Assembly: GCF_029338515.1 (NCBI RefSeq)
Contig: NZ_CP119988.1
Location: 3,596,001-3,660,000 of the forward strand
DNA length: 64,000 nucleotides
Origin: Haloglomus litoreum
GTDB lineage: Archaea; Halobacteriota; Halobacteria; Halobacteriales; Haloarculaceae
Reading direction: 5' to 3'
Part shown: positions 1 to 7,972 of the stretch, one piece after another
Layout: every line of letters starts with the position of its first letter
How positions within the stretch are numbered: the stretch's first letter is position 1
The notes under the pieces: generated by a model
The model's input: the letters and a program-made list of their open reading frames with translations, nothing else
What the model was told of the DNA's origin: nothing
Databases searched by the model: none
Translations under genes and position numbers: made by a program

Positions 1-1412
1 CGCACAAGCCCGGCGAGTGGTACGCGGAGGTCGTCCAGAAGGCCGAACTGGCGGACTACGCGCCGATGGGCGGCTTCATCGTTACGCGACCGCGGGGCTA
101 CGCCATCTGGGAGCGCATCCAGGAGCACCTCGACGGCTGGTTCAAGGACTCCGGCGTCCAGAACGCCTACTTCCCGCTGTTCATCCCCGAGTCCTACCTG
201 GAGAAGGAGAAGGACATCGTCGAGGGGTTCGACCCGGAGGTCGCGTGGGTCGAGAAGGCGGGTCACGAGGAGCTCGAGGAGCGGCTCGCGGTCCGGCCGA
301 CCAGCGAGTCCATCATCACGCCGTTCATCGCACAGTGGGTCCGCTCGCACCGCGACCTCCCGATGCGGCTCAACCAGTGGTGCTCGGTCGTCCGGTGGGA
401 GGCCACCGACACGAAGCCGTTCTTCCGGACGAAGGAGTTCCTCTGGCAGGAGGGCCACACCGCCCACGCCACCGAGGAGAGTGCGTGGGACGAGACGATG
501 ACCCGCCTGGGCCAGTACGAGCGCCTCTACGAGGAGGTGATGGCCATCCCCGGGCTCACCGGCCGCAAGCCCGACCACGACAAGTTCCCGGGCGCGCACA
601 CCACGACGACCATCGAGGCGCTGATGCCCGACGGTAAGTCCGTGCAGGCCGGCACGTCCCACTACCTCGGCACCTCCTTCGCGGAGGCGTACGACGTGAC
701 CTACACCGACGAGGACGAGGACGAGCGGGTCGCCCACACCACCTCGTGGGGGCTCTCCTGGCGCGCGATGGGCGCGCTCATCATGACCCACTCCGACGAC
801 CAGGGCCTGGTCCTGCCCCCGGCACTCGCGCCCGAACAGGTCGTGGTCGTCCCCATCTGGCAGGAGGATACCCGCGAGGAGGTGCTGGAGTACAGCGCCG
901 AACTCGCCGCCGAACTGGACGAGGAGTTCCGCGTCCACCTCGACGACCGCGACGAGCGCAACCCCGGCTTCAAGTACAACGAGTGGGAGCTGAAGGGCGT
1001 CCCCCTCCGCATCGAGGTCGGCCCGAACGAGGTCGAGGACGGGGAAGCAACGCTCGTCCACCGCCCCGACGGGGAGAACGAGGTCGCCGACCGCGACGAC
1101 ATCACCGGGGCCGTCGGCGACGCACTCGATACGGTGTACGCGAAGCTGTACGCCGCCGCCGAGGAGACCCTGGAGGAGAACGTCCGCGAGGCCCACGGCC
1201 GCAACGAGATCCTCGGCACCCTCGGCCAGCACGGCGGCTACGTCAAGACCGGCTGGTGTGGCGACGAGGCCTGCGAGACCGAGATCAAGGACCAGATCGC
1301 CGCCGAGATCGTGATGGTGCCGCTCGACCGCGACGAGGAGCCGGTCCACGAGACGTGTGGGGTCTGCGAGGAGGAGGCCGAGGAGACGGCGTACTTCGCG
1401 AAGAACTACTAA
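1..1412 (+). CDS. proS: Prolyl-tRNA synthetase, 5'-truncated by window edge
   Basis: Charges tRNA-Pro with proline in the cytosol. The reading frame is already open at base 3 (HKPGEWYAEVVQKAELADYA), so only the first residues are missing. Class II features are visible: the RTKEFLWQEGHTAHA segment (motif 2 region) and THSDDQGLVLPPALAPEQ leading into the anticodon-binding domain. The C-terminal tail holds cysteines in WCGDEAC and CGVC and ends in AKNY, which matches the zinc-containing C-terminal domain of archaeal/eukaryotic-type ProRS. It is followed 8 nt later by a strong hairpin. Family identification is certain from these motifs. Confidence 0.97.
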   Translation, partial: HKPGEWYAEVVQKAELADYAPMGGFIVTRPRGYAIWERIQEHLDGWFKDSGVQNAYFPLFIPESYLEKEKDIVEGFDPEVAWVEKAGHEELEERLAVRPTSESIITPFIAQWVRSHRDLPMRLNQWCSVVRWEATDTKPFFRTKEFLWQEGHTAHATEESAWDETMTRLGQYERLYEEVMAIPGLTGRKPDHDKFPGAHTTTTIEALMPDGKSVQAGTSHYLGTSFAEAYDVTYTDEDEDERVAHTTSWGLSWRAMGALIMTHSDDQGLVLPPALAPEQVVVVPIWQEDTREEVLEYSAELAAELDEEFRVHLDDRDERNPGFKYNEWELKGVPLRIEVGPNEVEDGEATLVHRPDGENEVADRDDITGAVGDALDTVYAKLYAAAEETLEENVREAHGRNEILGTLGQHGGYVKTGWCGDEACETEIKDQIAAEIVMVPLDRDEEPVHETCGVCEEEAEETAYFAKNY

Positions 1413-1419
1413 CGCACCG

Positions 1420-1469
1420 TTTTTCGGTTCGGGTTCCGCGCCTGCGGCGCGGAACCGCTCACCGAAAAA
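1420..1469 (+). terminator. Terminator-like nested hairpin after proS
   Basis: An outer perfect 9-bp stem (TTTTTCGGT at 1420-1428 with ACCGAAAAA at 1461-1469) encloses an inner perfect 11-bp stem (1432-1442 with 1446-1456, loop TGC). It starts 8 nt after the proS stop codon. The outer arms give a T-run on either strand, so it could act in both directions between the convergent genes proS and the oxidoreductase. Archaeal termination depends mainly on the T-run; the stem's role is inferred. Confidence 0.5.
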
Positions 1470-1878
1470 ATCTGCACCAAAAAAGCCGCTCCTCGCGGCT
1501 TCGCCGCTCGGAGCGGAGAAACGCGCTCGCTTCGCTCGCGCGTATGCACTCCTCCATGTTGTTCACCCCCTCTACGCTTGCTGAATTTCCATCTTACCAC
1601 GCAATTTGATAGATGATACGCACATTATATTCACCATTTCCCAAATGAACTTTATATTCTGCATTTATTCGTGTAATCGCCTGCGTCGGCGCGAGCGGAA
1701 CGAGCGCCGTTCACCGGCACGAGGGCGCCGGAGGCGCCCGAGTGCCGGGCTTTTTTCTGAACGTGTTTTGGCCGAGCGGTTCGGCGTTCGGGAGAGCTTC
1801 GCTCTCCCGCAGCCCATCAGAACGCGAAGCGTTCTGAGGACGGCTTTGCCGCCGAACCCGAGGCGAAAAAAGCTCGGG
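1470..1878. other. Intergenic spacer with AT island and stacked hairpins
   Basis: No convincing gene. From about 1551 to 1680 the base composition drops to AT-rich, unlike the flanks, and contains TTTATATTCT (1651-1660). Around it lie perfect short hairpins: 1723-1729/1733-1739 nested inside CGGCAC/GTGCCG (1715-1720/1742-1747) and followed by TTTTTT; GGGAGAGC-TTC-GCTCTCCC (1790-1808); and CAGAACGC-GAA-GCGTTCTG (1818-1836). CCCGAG (1857-1862) and CTCGGG (1873-1878) bracket an A-run just beyond the stop of the minus-strand oxidoreductase gene, giving a T-run on its transcript. Confidence 0.6.
1680..1757 (+). ncRNA. Candidate small RNA between proS and the AOR gene
   Basis: A TATA-like box TTTATATTCT lies at 1651-1660 and predicts a start near 1680. 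The segment downstream folds into GGCGC/GCGCC (1688-1692/1704-1708) and then the nested hairpin 1715-1747, followed directly by GGC and six T residues ending near 1756. Promoter, structured body and T-run terminator are all visible; that this is transcribed is inference, and no homologue is recognised. Confidence 0.25.
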
Positions 1879-3573
1879 TCAGTCGTCGGCGGGTGCCGCG
1901 CCGCCGCTCTCGGAGACGTTCGCGTCCGGGACGGTGCCGTCGTCGTTCCAGCCGCGCAGGTCGTAGTAGTTCGACAGCTCCTCGTCGAGGCCCTCCAGTT
2001 CGTACGGGAGCGCGTCGTCGTCGCTCCGGTCGAAGCCGCGCTTCGAGTTGAAGTGGCGCTCCAGTTCGACGATGCGGCTCCCGACGTCCATCAGCTGGTC
2101 CCACGAGGCGTCGAACAGCTGCTCGTAGCGCTCGTGGTCGAAGTTGGAGCCGGCGAACTTGCAGAGGACGCCCGCGTCGTGGACGGCGTTCTTGTTCTCC
2201 TGCTCGATGAGGCGGTCGGACTTGCCGGCGACACCCTCCTTGTCCAGCGCCTCGTTGGGCGCGACCAGCGGGTACTCCAGCTGGTACATCTCGGCGTACA
2301 TGTGGTCGGCGCCGCGGTTCGCGGTGGCGAACGAGAGTCCCTGGCCGTTGAGCGCGCGACCGTCGTGGGCGGCGAACTCCATCCCCTTCATCGTCCAGTT
2401 CTCGACGCCGAGTTCCTCGTGGCAGCGGTCGATGCCCTCCGCGAGCGTGTCGCCGATGCCCTCGCGGGCGGCGATCTTCTCGACGGTCTCGACCATCAGC
2501 TCCTCGTTGCCGAGTTCGCCCTCGCTCTTGAGGTACGCCGAGACGGCGTCACCGCACGAGATGGTGTCCATCCCCAGCTCGTCACAGAGCTGGTTGGCCT
2601 CCATGATGGCGACGAAGTCGTCGTTGTCGGCGTTCGAGCCGAACGACATCATCGTCTCGTACTCCGGGCCCTCGGTGACGATGCCGGACTCCTCGTCCTT
2701 CGTCGGGAGCTTGCACGCGAACGCGCACTGCGAGCAGGTCCCCTTCTTGTACTTGTGCTCCATCACGGCGCCGGAACCGATCTTGTCGAGGTGCTCGAAC
2801 GACTGGTCCTCGAAGTACCGGGTGGGGAGCGCGTTGACGGCGTTCGCGTAGTCCGAGACCGACACCGTGCCGGCGTCCTTCATCGGACTGCCCGACGTGG
2901 AGGCCTCCTTGTGGACCTCGCGACCGAGTTCCTCGTTCAGGTCGATCTCCGGCGGAGAGTCGCCGTCGAAGGTGAGGAACTTCACGTTCTTCGACCCGAG
3001 GACGGCGCCCAGCCCGCCACGGCCGAACGCGCGGGACTCGCTGGTGATGATCGAAGCGAATCGGACGCCGTTCTCGCCGGCCGGCCCGACGACGGCAGTG
3101 TGGCCCTCGTCCAGCCCCCGGGACTCCTCGATGTGTTCGAGGGCCTCGCTGGTCGTCGCGCCCGCCAACCCACCGACCTCCTCGAACTCGACGCCCTCGT
3201 CCGTGACGTGGATGCCGACGAGGTCGTCGCTGGCACCCGTGATCTCGACGGCAGCGTTCCCCGTGCCGGCGAACGGCCGGGACATGTAGCCGCCGGCGTT
3301 CGAGGAGAGCAGGCCGTCCGTGAGCGGCGAGAGGCCCGTCACCGACATCCGGCCGGTGAACGAGGTCATCGCGGTCTGGAGCGGGCCGGTGGCGAAGACG
3401 AGCCGGTTCTCCGGGCCGAGCGGGTCCGCGTCGAACGGGATGCGCTCGTGCGCGAGCCGCGTGCCGACGCCGCGCCCGCCGATGAACTGCTCGTTCACCT
3501 CGCTGATGTCCTCCTCCTGCGTCGTCCGCTTCCCGACATCGATGCTGAGGAGCGGGCCGCGATTGTGAATCAT
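1879..3573 (-). CDS. Aldehyde:ferredoxin oxidoreductase family protein
   Basis: Tungstopterin-dependent oxidation of aldehydes to carboxylic acids with ferredoxin as acceptor is the family reaction. The 564-residue protein has the 4Fe-4S ligand pattern C280-x2-C283-x3-C287 (CSQCAFAC) and a fourth cysteine, C471, in GVLCKF near the C-terminus. This is close to the spacing of the characterised Pyrococcus AOR (cysteines 288/291/295/494). The N-terminal RGVGTRLA and FTGRMSVTGLSPLTDG segments match the pterin-binding half. No pterin-synthesis or ferredoxin gene is adjacent. The start places ATG 24 nt after a TATA-like box, so the mRNA is probably leaderless. The true substrate cannot be told from sequence. 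Confidence 0.93.
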   Translation of the reverse strand: MIHNRGPLLSIDVGKRTTQEEDISEVNEQFIGGRGVGTRLAHERIPFDADPLGPENRLVFATGPLQTAMTSFTGRMSVTGLSPLTDGLLSSNAGGYMSRPFAGTGNAAVEITGASDDLVGIHVTDEGVEFEEVGGLAGATTSEALEHIEESRGLDEGHTAVVGPAGENGVRFASIITSESRAFGRGGLGAVLGSKNVKFLTFDGDSPPEIDLNEELGREVHKEASTSGSPMKDAGTVSVSDYANAVNALPTRYFEDQSFEHLDKIGSGAVMEHKYKKGTCSQCAFACKLPTKDEESGIVTEGPEYETMMSFGSNADNDDFVAIMEANQLCDELGMDTISCGDAVSAYLKSEGELGNEELMVETVEKIAAREGIGDTLAEGIDRCHEELGVENWTMKGMEFAAHDGRALNGQGLSFATANRGADHMYAEMYQLEYPLVAPNEALDKEGVAGKSDRLIEQENKNAVHDAGVLCKFAGSNFDHERYEQLFDASWDQLMDVGSRIVELERHFNSKRGFDRSDDDALPYELEGLDEELSNYYDLRGWNDDGTVPDANVSESGGAAPADD

Positions 3574-3596
3574 CGTCTCACGGGAACGGGGCCATC

Positions 3597-3606
3597 ATGA
3601 TAAACC
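3597..3606 (-). promoter_or_regulatory. TATA-like box of the AOR gene
   Basis: Reads GGTTTATCAT on the minus strand, at about -24 to -33 from the ATG. This is the spacing expected for a leaderless haloarchaeal transcript. Confidence 0.5.
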
Positions 3607-3685
3607 GTGTGCCACGGAAGCCGGGGCGATTCATACTCGGCCGCGTGGAACCGGCTCCGTCTCGGGGCCGAGCGGCGACCGGGGG

Positions 3686-5596
3686 CTACTCGCCGGGGTG
3701 ACAGAACTCCATCGCGCTCCGCACGTCCTCGCGGTTGCCGATGAGGGTGATGCGGTCGCCCTCCTCGAGCGTGAAGTCCGCATCCGGGACGCGGGTCTCG
3801 CCGTTCCGGGCGACCAGCGCGATGAGGACGCCGCCGGGGAGTTCGGGCCCGACCTCGCGGACGGGGCGCCCGACCAGTTCCTCGGCGGTGACCTCGATCT
3901 CCTGGACGTCGCCCGAGCGGCCGATCTCGCCCATCCAGTTGGCCAGCGCCGGGCGCTCGATGGCGTTGTCCATGGCCTGGGCGGTGGCGACGGCCGAGGA
4001 GATCGTCCGGACGCCGAGGTCCTCGAACGCCTCGACGTTGTTCGGGTTGTTGGCCCGCGCCATCACCGTCTCGATGTTGAACTTGCTTTTGCCGAGCTGT
4101 GCCGTGAGGAGGTTGGCGTCGTCGTCGCCGGTGGCGGCGACGAGGATGCGGCAGTTGTCGGCCCCGGCCGACCGGAGGACGTCCGTGTCCGTCCCGTCGC
4201 CGATGTGGACCGTGTGGCCCTGGTTGCGGGCCACCTCCACCATCTCCTCGTCGACCTCCACGATGACGACGTTCTCCCCTCTGTCTTCGAGGCGGTCGGC
4301 CAGGGTCCTACCGACCTGACCGCCGCCGACGACGATTACACGCATAGGTATCACGTCGAGGAACTCCGCGATGTACCGGGCGAGGCCGCCCTCGAACACG
4401 ACCGTCGCCAGGATGACCAGGAACACCGTCCCGACCAGCAGCGTCGCACCCGCATCCAGCTGTGCCGCCCGCGCCACTTCGCCCGCCGCCGCCAGTTCGT
4501 CCGCCTGGTTCTGCAGTTCGACCGCGAACAGCGTCGCCACGGAGGCCGGGATGATGCCCCGTGGGCCGACGGCCGACATGAACGCGCGCTCCCCGAAGGT
4601 GAAGCGGTCACCGACCGTCGAGAGGAACACGAGCACAGGACGGATGACCACCGCGACCGCGACGACGACGAAGACCCCGCCGAGGCCGAGGCGGATGAGG
4701 TCCTCGAACCGCAACAGCGCCGCGAGCGCGATGAACACGAACGACAGCACCAGCAGCGTGATGTCGCCCTTGAACTCGGTGATGTCCTCCTCGTAGGGGA
4801 TGTCCAGGTTGCCGAGGACGATGCCGGCGACGGCGACCGCGGCGACGCCGGCCTCGGCGAAGACGAAGTCGGCGGCCGCGTACGCGACCAGCGCGCCCGC
4901 CAGCACCAGTAGTCGCGCGTTCTGGGGGGCGTTCCCCGGCGAGAGGTCGACGTACCGGAGCGCGTAGTAGAGCACCCCGGCGACGACGGTACCGACGACC
5001 ATCCCGGTGCCGAGCCGCTCGACGAACAGCTGGAGGAACTCCGCGGGGGTCGACCCGCCCGTGATGATGACCTCGAAGACGACGACGGCCAGTATCGCGG
5101 CGGTCACGTCGTTGACGATGCCCTCCGTCTCCAGGGCGGCCTCGACGCGGTCGCGCACGGGGACGACCTCCATGATGGGCGTGATGACGGTCGGCCCGGT
5201 CGCCACGAGCAGCGCGCCGATGAGGAAGGCGAACTCCCACGAGGTCTCCGGGAACGCCAGTTTGACCGCGCCGGCGGTCCCGAACAGCGCGATGGCGGCG
5301 CCCACGGTCACCAGTCGGGTCGTCGCGGCCGGGGTCTCGCGGAACTTCTCCAGCCGCAGGTGGAACGCGCCCTCGAAGACGATGATGGCGACCGAGAGGC
5401 CGACGATGGACGGCAGCGCGCCCGCGAACGTCGACCGCGTCACCAGTCCCAGGCCCTCGGGCCCGAGCGCGATACCCGAGGCGATGAGGAAGATGATGCT
5501 CGGCACCTCGAACCGGTCGGAGAGGATCTGCGCGACGACGCCGATTCCGATGATAGCCGCGACGAGGTAGAGACCGGTGCTCGGTGCGGCTGCCAT
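3686..5596 (-). CDS. CPA1 cation/proton antiporter with C-terminal RCK (TrkA) domains
   Basis: Membrane exchanger of Na+ or K+ against H+. Residues 1 to about 410 form a series of hydrophobic helices with the NhaP-type EGIVNDVTA segment, whose Asn-Asp pair is typical of CPA1 ion-binding sites, and a GPRGIIPASVATLFA helix. Then follow an RCK-N domain with a Rossmann loop (VIVVGGGQVGRTLADRL) and an RCK-C domain ending in EEGDRITLIGNREDV. At 636 residues it has the usual length of antiporters with nucleotide-gated cytosolic domains. The RCK fusion suggests control by NAD(H), ATP/ADP or a cyclic dinucleotide; the ligand and ion specificity are not readable. Confidence 0.93.
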   Translation of the reverse strand: MAAAPSTGLYLVAAIIGIGVVAQILSDRFEVPSIIFLIASGIALGPEGLGLVTRSTFAGALPSIVGLSVAIIVFEGAFHLRLEKFRETPAATTRLVTVGAAIALFGTAGAVKLAFPETSWEFAFLIGALLVATGPTVITPIMEVVPVRDRVEAALETEGIVNDVTAAILAVVVFEVIITGGSTPAEFLQLFVERLGTGMVVGTVVAGVLYYALRYVDLSPGNAPQNARLLVLAGALVAYAAADFVFAEAGVAAVAVAGIVLGNLDIPYEEDITEFKGDITLLVLSFVFIALAALLRFEDLIRLGLGGVFVVVAVAVVIRPVLVFLSTVGDRFTFGERAFMSAVGPRGIIPASVATLFAVELQNQADELAAAGEVARAAQLDAGATLLVGTVFLVILATVVFEGGLARYIAEFLDVIPMRVIVVGGGQVGRTLADRLEDRGENVVIVEVDEEMVEVARNQGHTVHIGDGTDTDVLRSAGADNCRILVAATGDDDANLLTAQLGKSKFNIETVMARANNPNNVEAFEDLGVRTISSAVATAQAMDNAIERPALANWMGEIGRSGDVQEIEVTAEELVGRPVREVGPELPGGVLIALVARNGETRVPDADFTLEEGDRITLIGNREDVRSAMEFCHPGE

Positions 5597-5620
5597 ACGG
5601 TCGGCCCGACGCCCGTCGGT

Positions 5621-5630
5621 TTCTTAAGTC
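5621..5630 (-). promoter_or_regulatory. TATA-like box of the antiporter gene
   Basis: Reads GACTTAAGAA on the minus strand, at -25 to -34 from the ATG at 5596, consistent with a leaderless transcript. Confidence 0.45.
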
Positions 5631-5689
5631 TCCTGTCTTGCGATGGGCTCGCCGTCACACACGGCCCCGGCGATCAGGACCCGCGTGCC

Positions 5690-6607
5690 TCACTTCTCGG
5701 CGGCGGCCTCCCGGCGGTCCAGATACCCGAGCACGCCCCGCACGTTCATCGCCGTCTCCGTGCGGGCCTTCGCATCGCTCCACACCGCGTCCATCTCCGT
5801 CTGCTCGACGAAGTGCTCGACGACGGCCTCGTCGTCGTCGAGTTCGACGCGGGCCTCGGCGACGGCCTCCACCCAGTCCGTGAGGACATCGGCGTACTCG
5901 ACCAGTTTCCCGTCGGCCGGTGCGGGACCGAAGTGCGCATAGCAGAGCGTCTCCGGGTCGAGCCGCTGGAGCAGGCGGACGTCCTCGATGCACCCCTCGA
6001 AGTCGAAGTTCGCGGGCGGCGAGGTCGGCTCGACGGCGTCGAGCTGCGGGACGTAGATGCCGGCGGCGTCGGCGACGAACACGGCCTCGGCCTCGGCGTC
6101 GTGGAAGACGTGCTGATGGGGCGCGTGGCCCGGCGCCTCGTGGACGTCGAGTTCCCTGTCGCCCAGGTCGACGGTGTCGCCGTCGACCAGCGGCGTCACC
6201 CGGCTGTCGGGGACGGGCTCGGGCTCGGTGTAGAACTCGATGGCCTCACCGACCGCCGCCTTCGTCCCCTCCCACAGCCGCTCGGGGTCGATGATGTGGC
6301 GTGCGCCCCGCTCGTGGATGAGCACCTCGGCGTTCGGACAGGCCTCCGCGAGGAAGCCCGCCCCGCCCGCGTGGTCGAGGTGGACGTGCGTGGGGACCAG
6401 TTGCGCGAGGTCCTCGCGAGCGATGCCGAGTTCGTCGAGCGCGTCGAGCAGCAGATCGTGGTTGGTCCCCATGCCCGTATCGAGCATCGTGGGGTGCTCG
6501 GTATCGAAGATGTAGACGGCCCCGTACTTCTCCGTGCCGTACATCCCGGTGTCGACGTAGTAGCAGTCCGGGACGGCTTCGACGGGTTCGACGTCGCCAA
6601 CGGTCAT
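5690..6607 (-). CDS. MBL-fold metallo-hydrolase
   Basis: Metallo-beta-lactamase-fold hydrolase with a dinuclear zinc-type signature THVHLDHAGG, a further histidine in APGHAPHQHVFHD, and an Asp in FVADAAG. 305 residues. The ATG at 6607 (MTVGDVEPV) is preferred over the upstream start at 6658 because it leaves 25 nt after the stop of the preceding gene, and the extra 17 residues do not look like folded protein. It is probably co-transcribed behind the alpha/beta hydrolase. Substrate unknown: glyoxalase-II-like, lactonase and thioesterase activities all occur in this superfamily. Confidence 0.88.
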   Translation of the reverse strand: MTVGDVEPVEAVPDCYYVDTGMYGTEKYGAVYIFDTEHPTMLDTGMGTNHDLLLDALDELGIAREDLAQLVPTHVHLDHAGGAGFLAEACPNAEVLIHERGARHIIDPERLWEGTKAAVGEAIEFYTEPEPVPDSRVTPLVDGDTVDLGDRELDVHEAPGHAPHQHVFHDAEAEAVFVADAAGIYVPQLDAVEPTSPPANFDFEGCIEDVRLLQRLDPETLCYAHFGPAPADGKLVEYADVLTDWVEAVAEARVELDDDEAVVEHFVEQTEMDAVWSDAKARTETAMNVRGVLGYLDRREAAAEK

Positions 6608-6632
6608 TGTCGAAGGGGTGAGGGGAAGCGCC

Positions 6633-7850
6633 TTAGGTAGTTCGCCGGACGCCCGCACCGAGCGGTAGCGCCTCCTCGAACCAATCGTAGATGACGCCGG
6701 TCGCCAGGCGCAGGTTCCCCATCTGGCAGTGTTCGCCGGCCCCCTCCTCGGTCCGGAACACCCGCAGCGTCGTCGGGCCCGCGACCTGGTCGACGAACTC
6801 CTCGGCCAGTCCGAGCGGGACGAAGTGGTCGTCCTCCCCGGCCAGCACCAGCATCGGACAGGTTATGTCGTCTCCAAGGCCGACGAGCGAGTAGTCCGGA
6901 AGCACCCGCTGGAACGCGGCCATCGAGTCGACGCCGAACACCCACGTCGAGTTCTCCACGAGCCACCGCGACTCCACGCTGAAGCGCCCGCCGAGCGCCG
7001 CCAGCCCGTTCACCAGCGCGTCGGGGACGCGCCGGACCACGGCCGCGAGCCAGGGCGTCTCGTAGGCCGCCGCCCGCCACAGGTCGTGCATGTGGTCGAA
7101 CGCGACGCAGGCGGCGACCCGGTCCTCGAAGGCGGCCGCCCGCGGTGCGTAGTAGCCCCCGAAACTCACGCCGACCAGGCCGACCCCGTCGGTGTCGGCG
7201 ACGGCGTGCTCGGCGACGGCATCAAGCACCGGGCCGACGACGTACTCCCAGTCGGGCCGGGCCGTCAGACCCTCCTCGCGCAGCGGGGCGCCCTGCCCAG
7301 GGCCGTCGAACAGGACGACTGCGTACCCCCGGGCCAGCGCCTCCGGCACGCCACAGAGGAAGTACAGCTCCTCGGCCAGCGAGTCGAACCCGCCCAGACA
7401 GACGACCGTCGGGCACGGCTCCTCGGTGCCGGACGGGGCGAACAGGTAGCCGGGCAGCGTCGTCCCCTCGTAGGGCGCCTCGAACGTCGTCACGTCGGCG
7501 TCGAGTCGGGCGATTCCCTCGCGGAACGTCGCGCGACTGCGCTCGTAGGTCGGCCGCCGGCGCGGGTCGTCGCTCGCGAGGAAGAACTCCGCCGTCCGGT
7601 GGTAGGTGTGCGCCCGGAGGAACGCGCTCCGCGCGGTCCGCTCGTGACCCTCGGCGGCCGCGTCCTCGGCCGACCGCTCGACGCGCTCGGCCGTCCGTCG
7701 CCACTCGGTGTGCCACGCCTCCGTGTCGCCCTCGTCGATGCGCTCGGCGGTCGTCAGGACCTCGCCCGGCTCGGCTCCACCGAACGTGGTGTAGGCCATC
7801 GCCCGGAGGGTCTGGTAGTCGAACGCCTGCCCCGAGAAGTGGACGCGCAT
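6633..7850 (-). CDS. Alpha/beta hydrolase (FrsA / dienelactone-hydrolase-like)
   Basis: Serine hydrolase of about 405 residues. A helical N-terminal part (about 1-120) precedes the hydrolase core. The nucleophile elbow is GVSFGG, the acid is probably in LAGEDDHFVPL, and the histidine is in GAGEHCQMGN. This layout resembles FrsA-like and 2,6-dihydropseudooxynicotine-hydrolase-like proteins that cleave C-C or ester bonds. The ATG at 7850 (MRVHFSGQAF) is chosen because the upstream residues are basic and unlike a haloarchaeal N-terminus. The metallo-hydrolase follows 25 nt downstream, suggesting a two-gene catabolic operon. Confidence 0.85.
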   Translation of the reverse strand: MRVHFSGQAFDYQTLRAMAYTTFGGAEPGEVLTTAERIDEGDTEAWHTEWRRTAERVERSAEDAAAEGHERTARSAFLRAHTYHRTAEFFLASDDPRRRPTYERSRATFREGIARLDADVTTFEAPYEGTTLPGYLFAPSGTEEPCPTVVCLGGFDSLAEELYFLCGVPEALARGYAVVLFDGPGQGAPLREEGLTARPDWEYVVGPVLDAVAEHAVADTDGVGLVGVSFGGYYAPRAAAFEDRVAACVAFDHMHDLWRAAAYETPWLAAVVRRVPDALVNGLAALGGRFSVESRWLVENSTWVFGVDSMAAFQRVLPDYSLVGLGDDITCPMLVLAGEDDHFVPLGLAEEFVDQVAGPTTLRVFRTEEGAGEHCQMGNLRLATGVIYDWFEEALPLGAGVRRTT

Positions 7851-7906
7851 ACCCGAGAGACCGCCGAGGGCGAGAAGGGTCTTTCGTCGGCGAGAATATC
7901 TCACCA

Positions 7907-7915
7907 ACTTTAATA
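7907..7915 (-). promoter_or_regulatory. TATA-like box upstream of the hydrolase operon
   Basis: Reads TATTAAAGT on the minus strand. It predicts transcription from about 7880-7885 and thus a short leader before the ATG at 7850. Confidence 0.35.
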
Positions 7916-7972
7916 CTTCTGCCCCTGAGTGGAACTTATATCAGATAAGGACGAAGTAACTCCCCTACTGTG

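Noticed and set aside
6608-6658. Upstream start for the MBL-fold hydrolase (MRASGELPKALPL)
   Set aside because: Would overlap the upstream gene and adds residues without family support.
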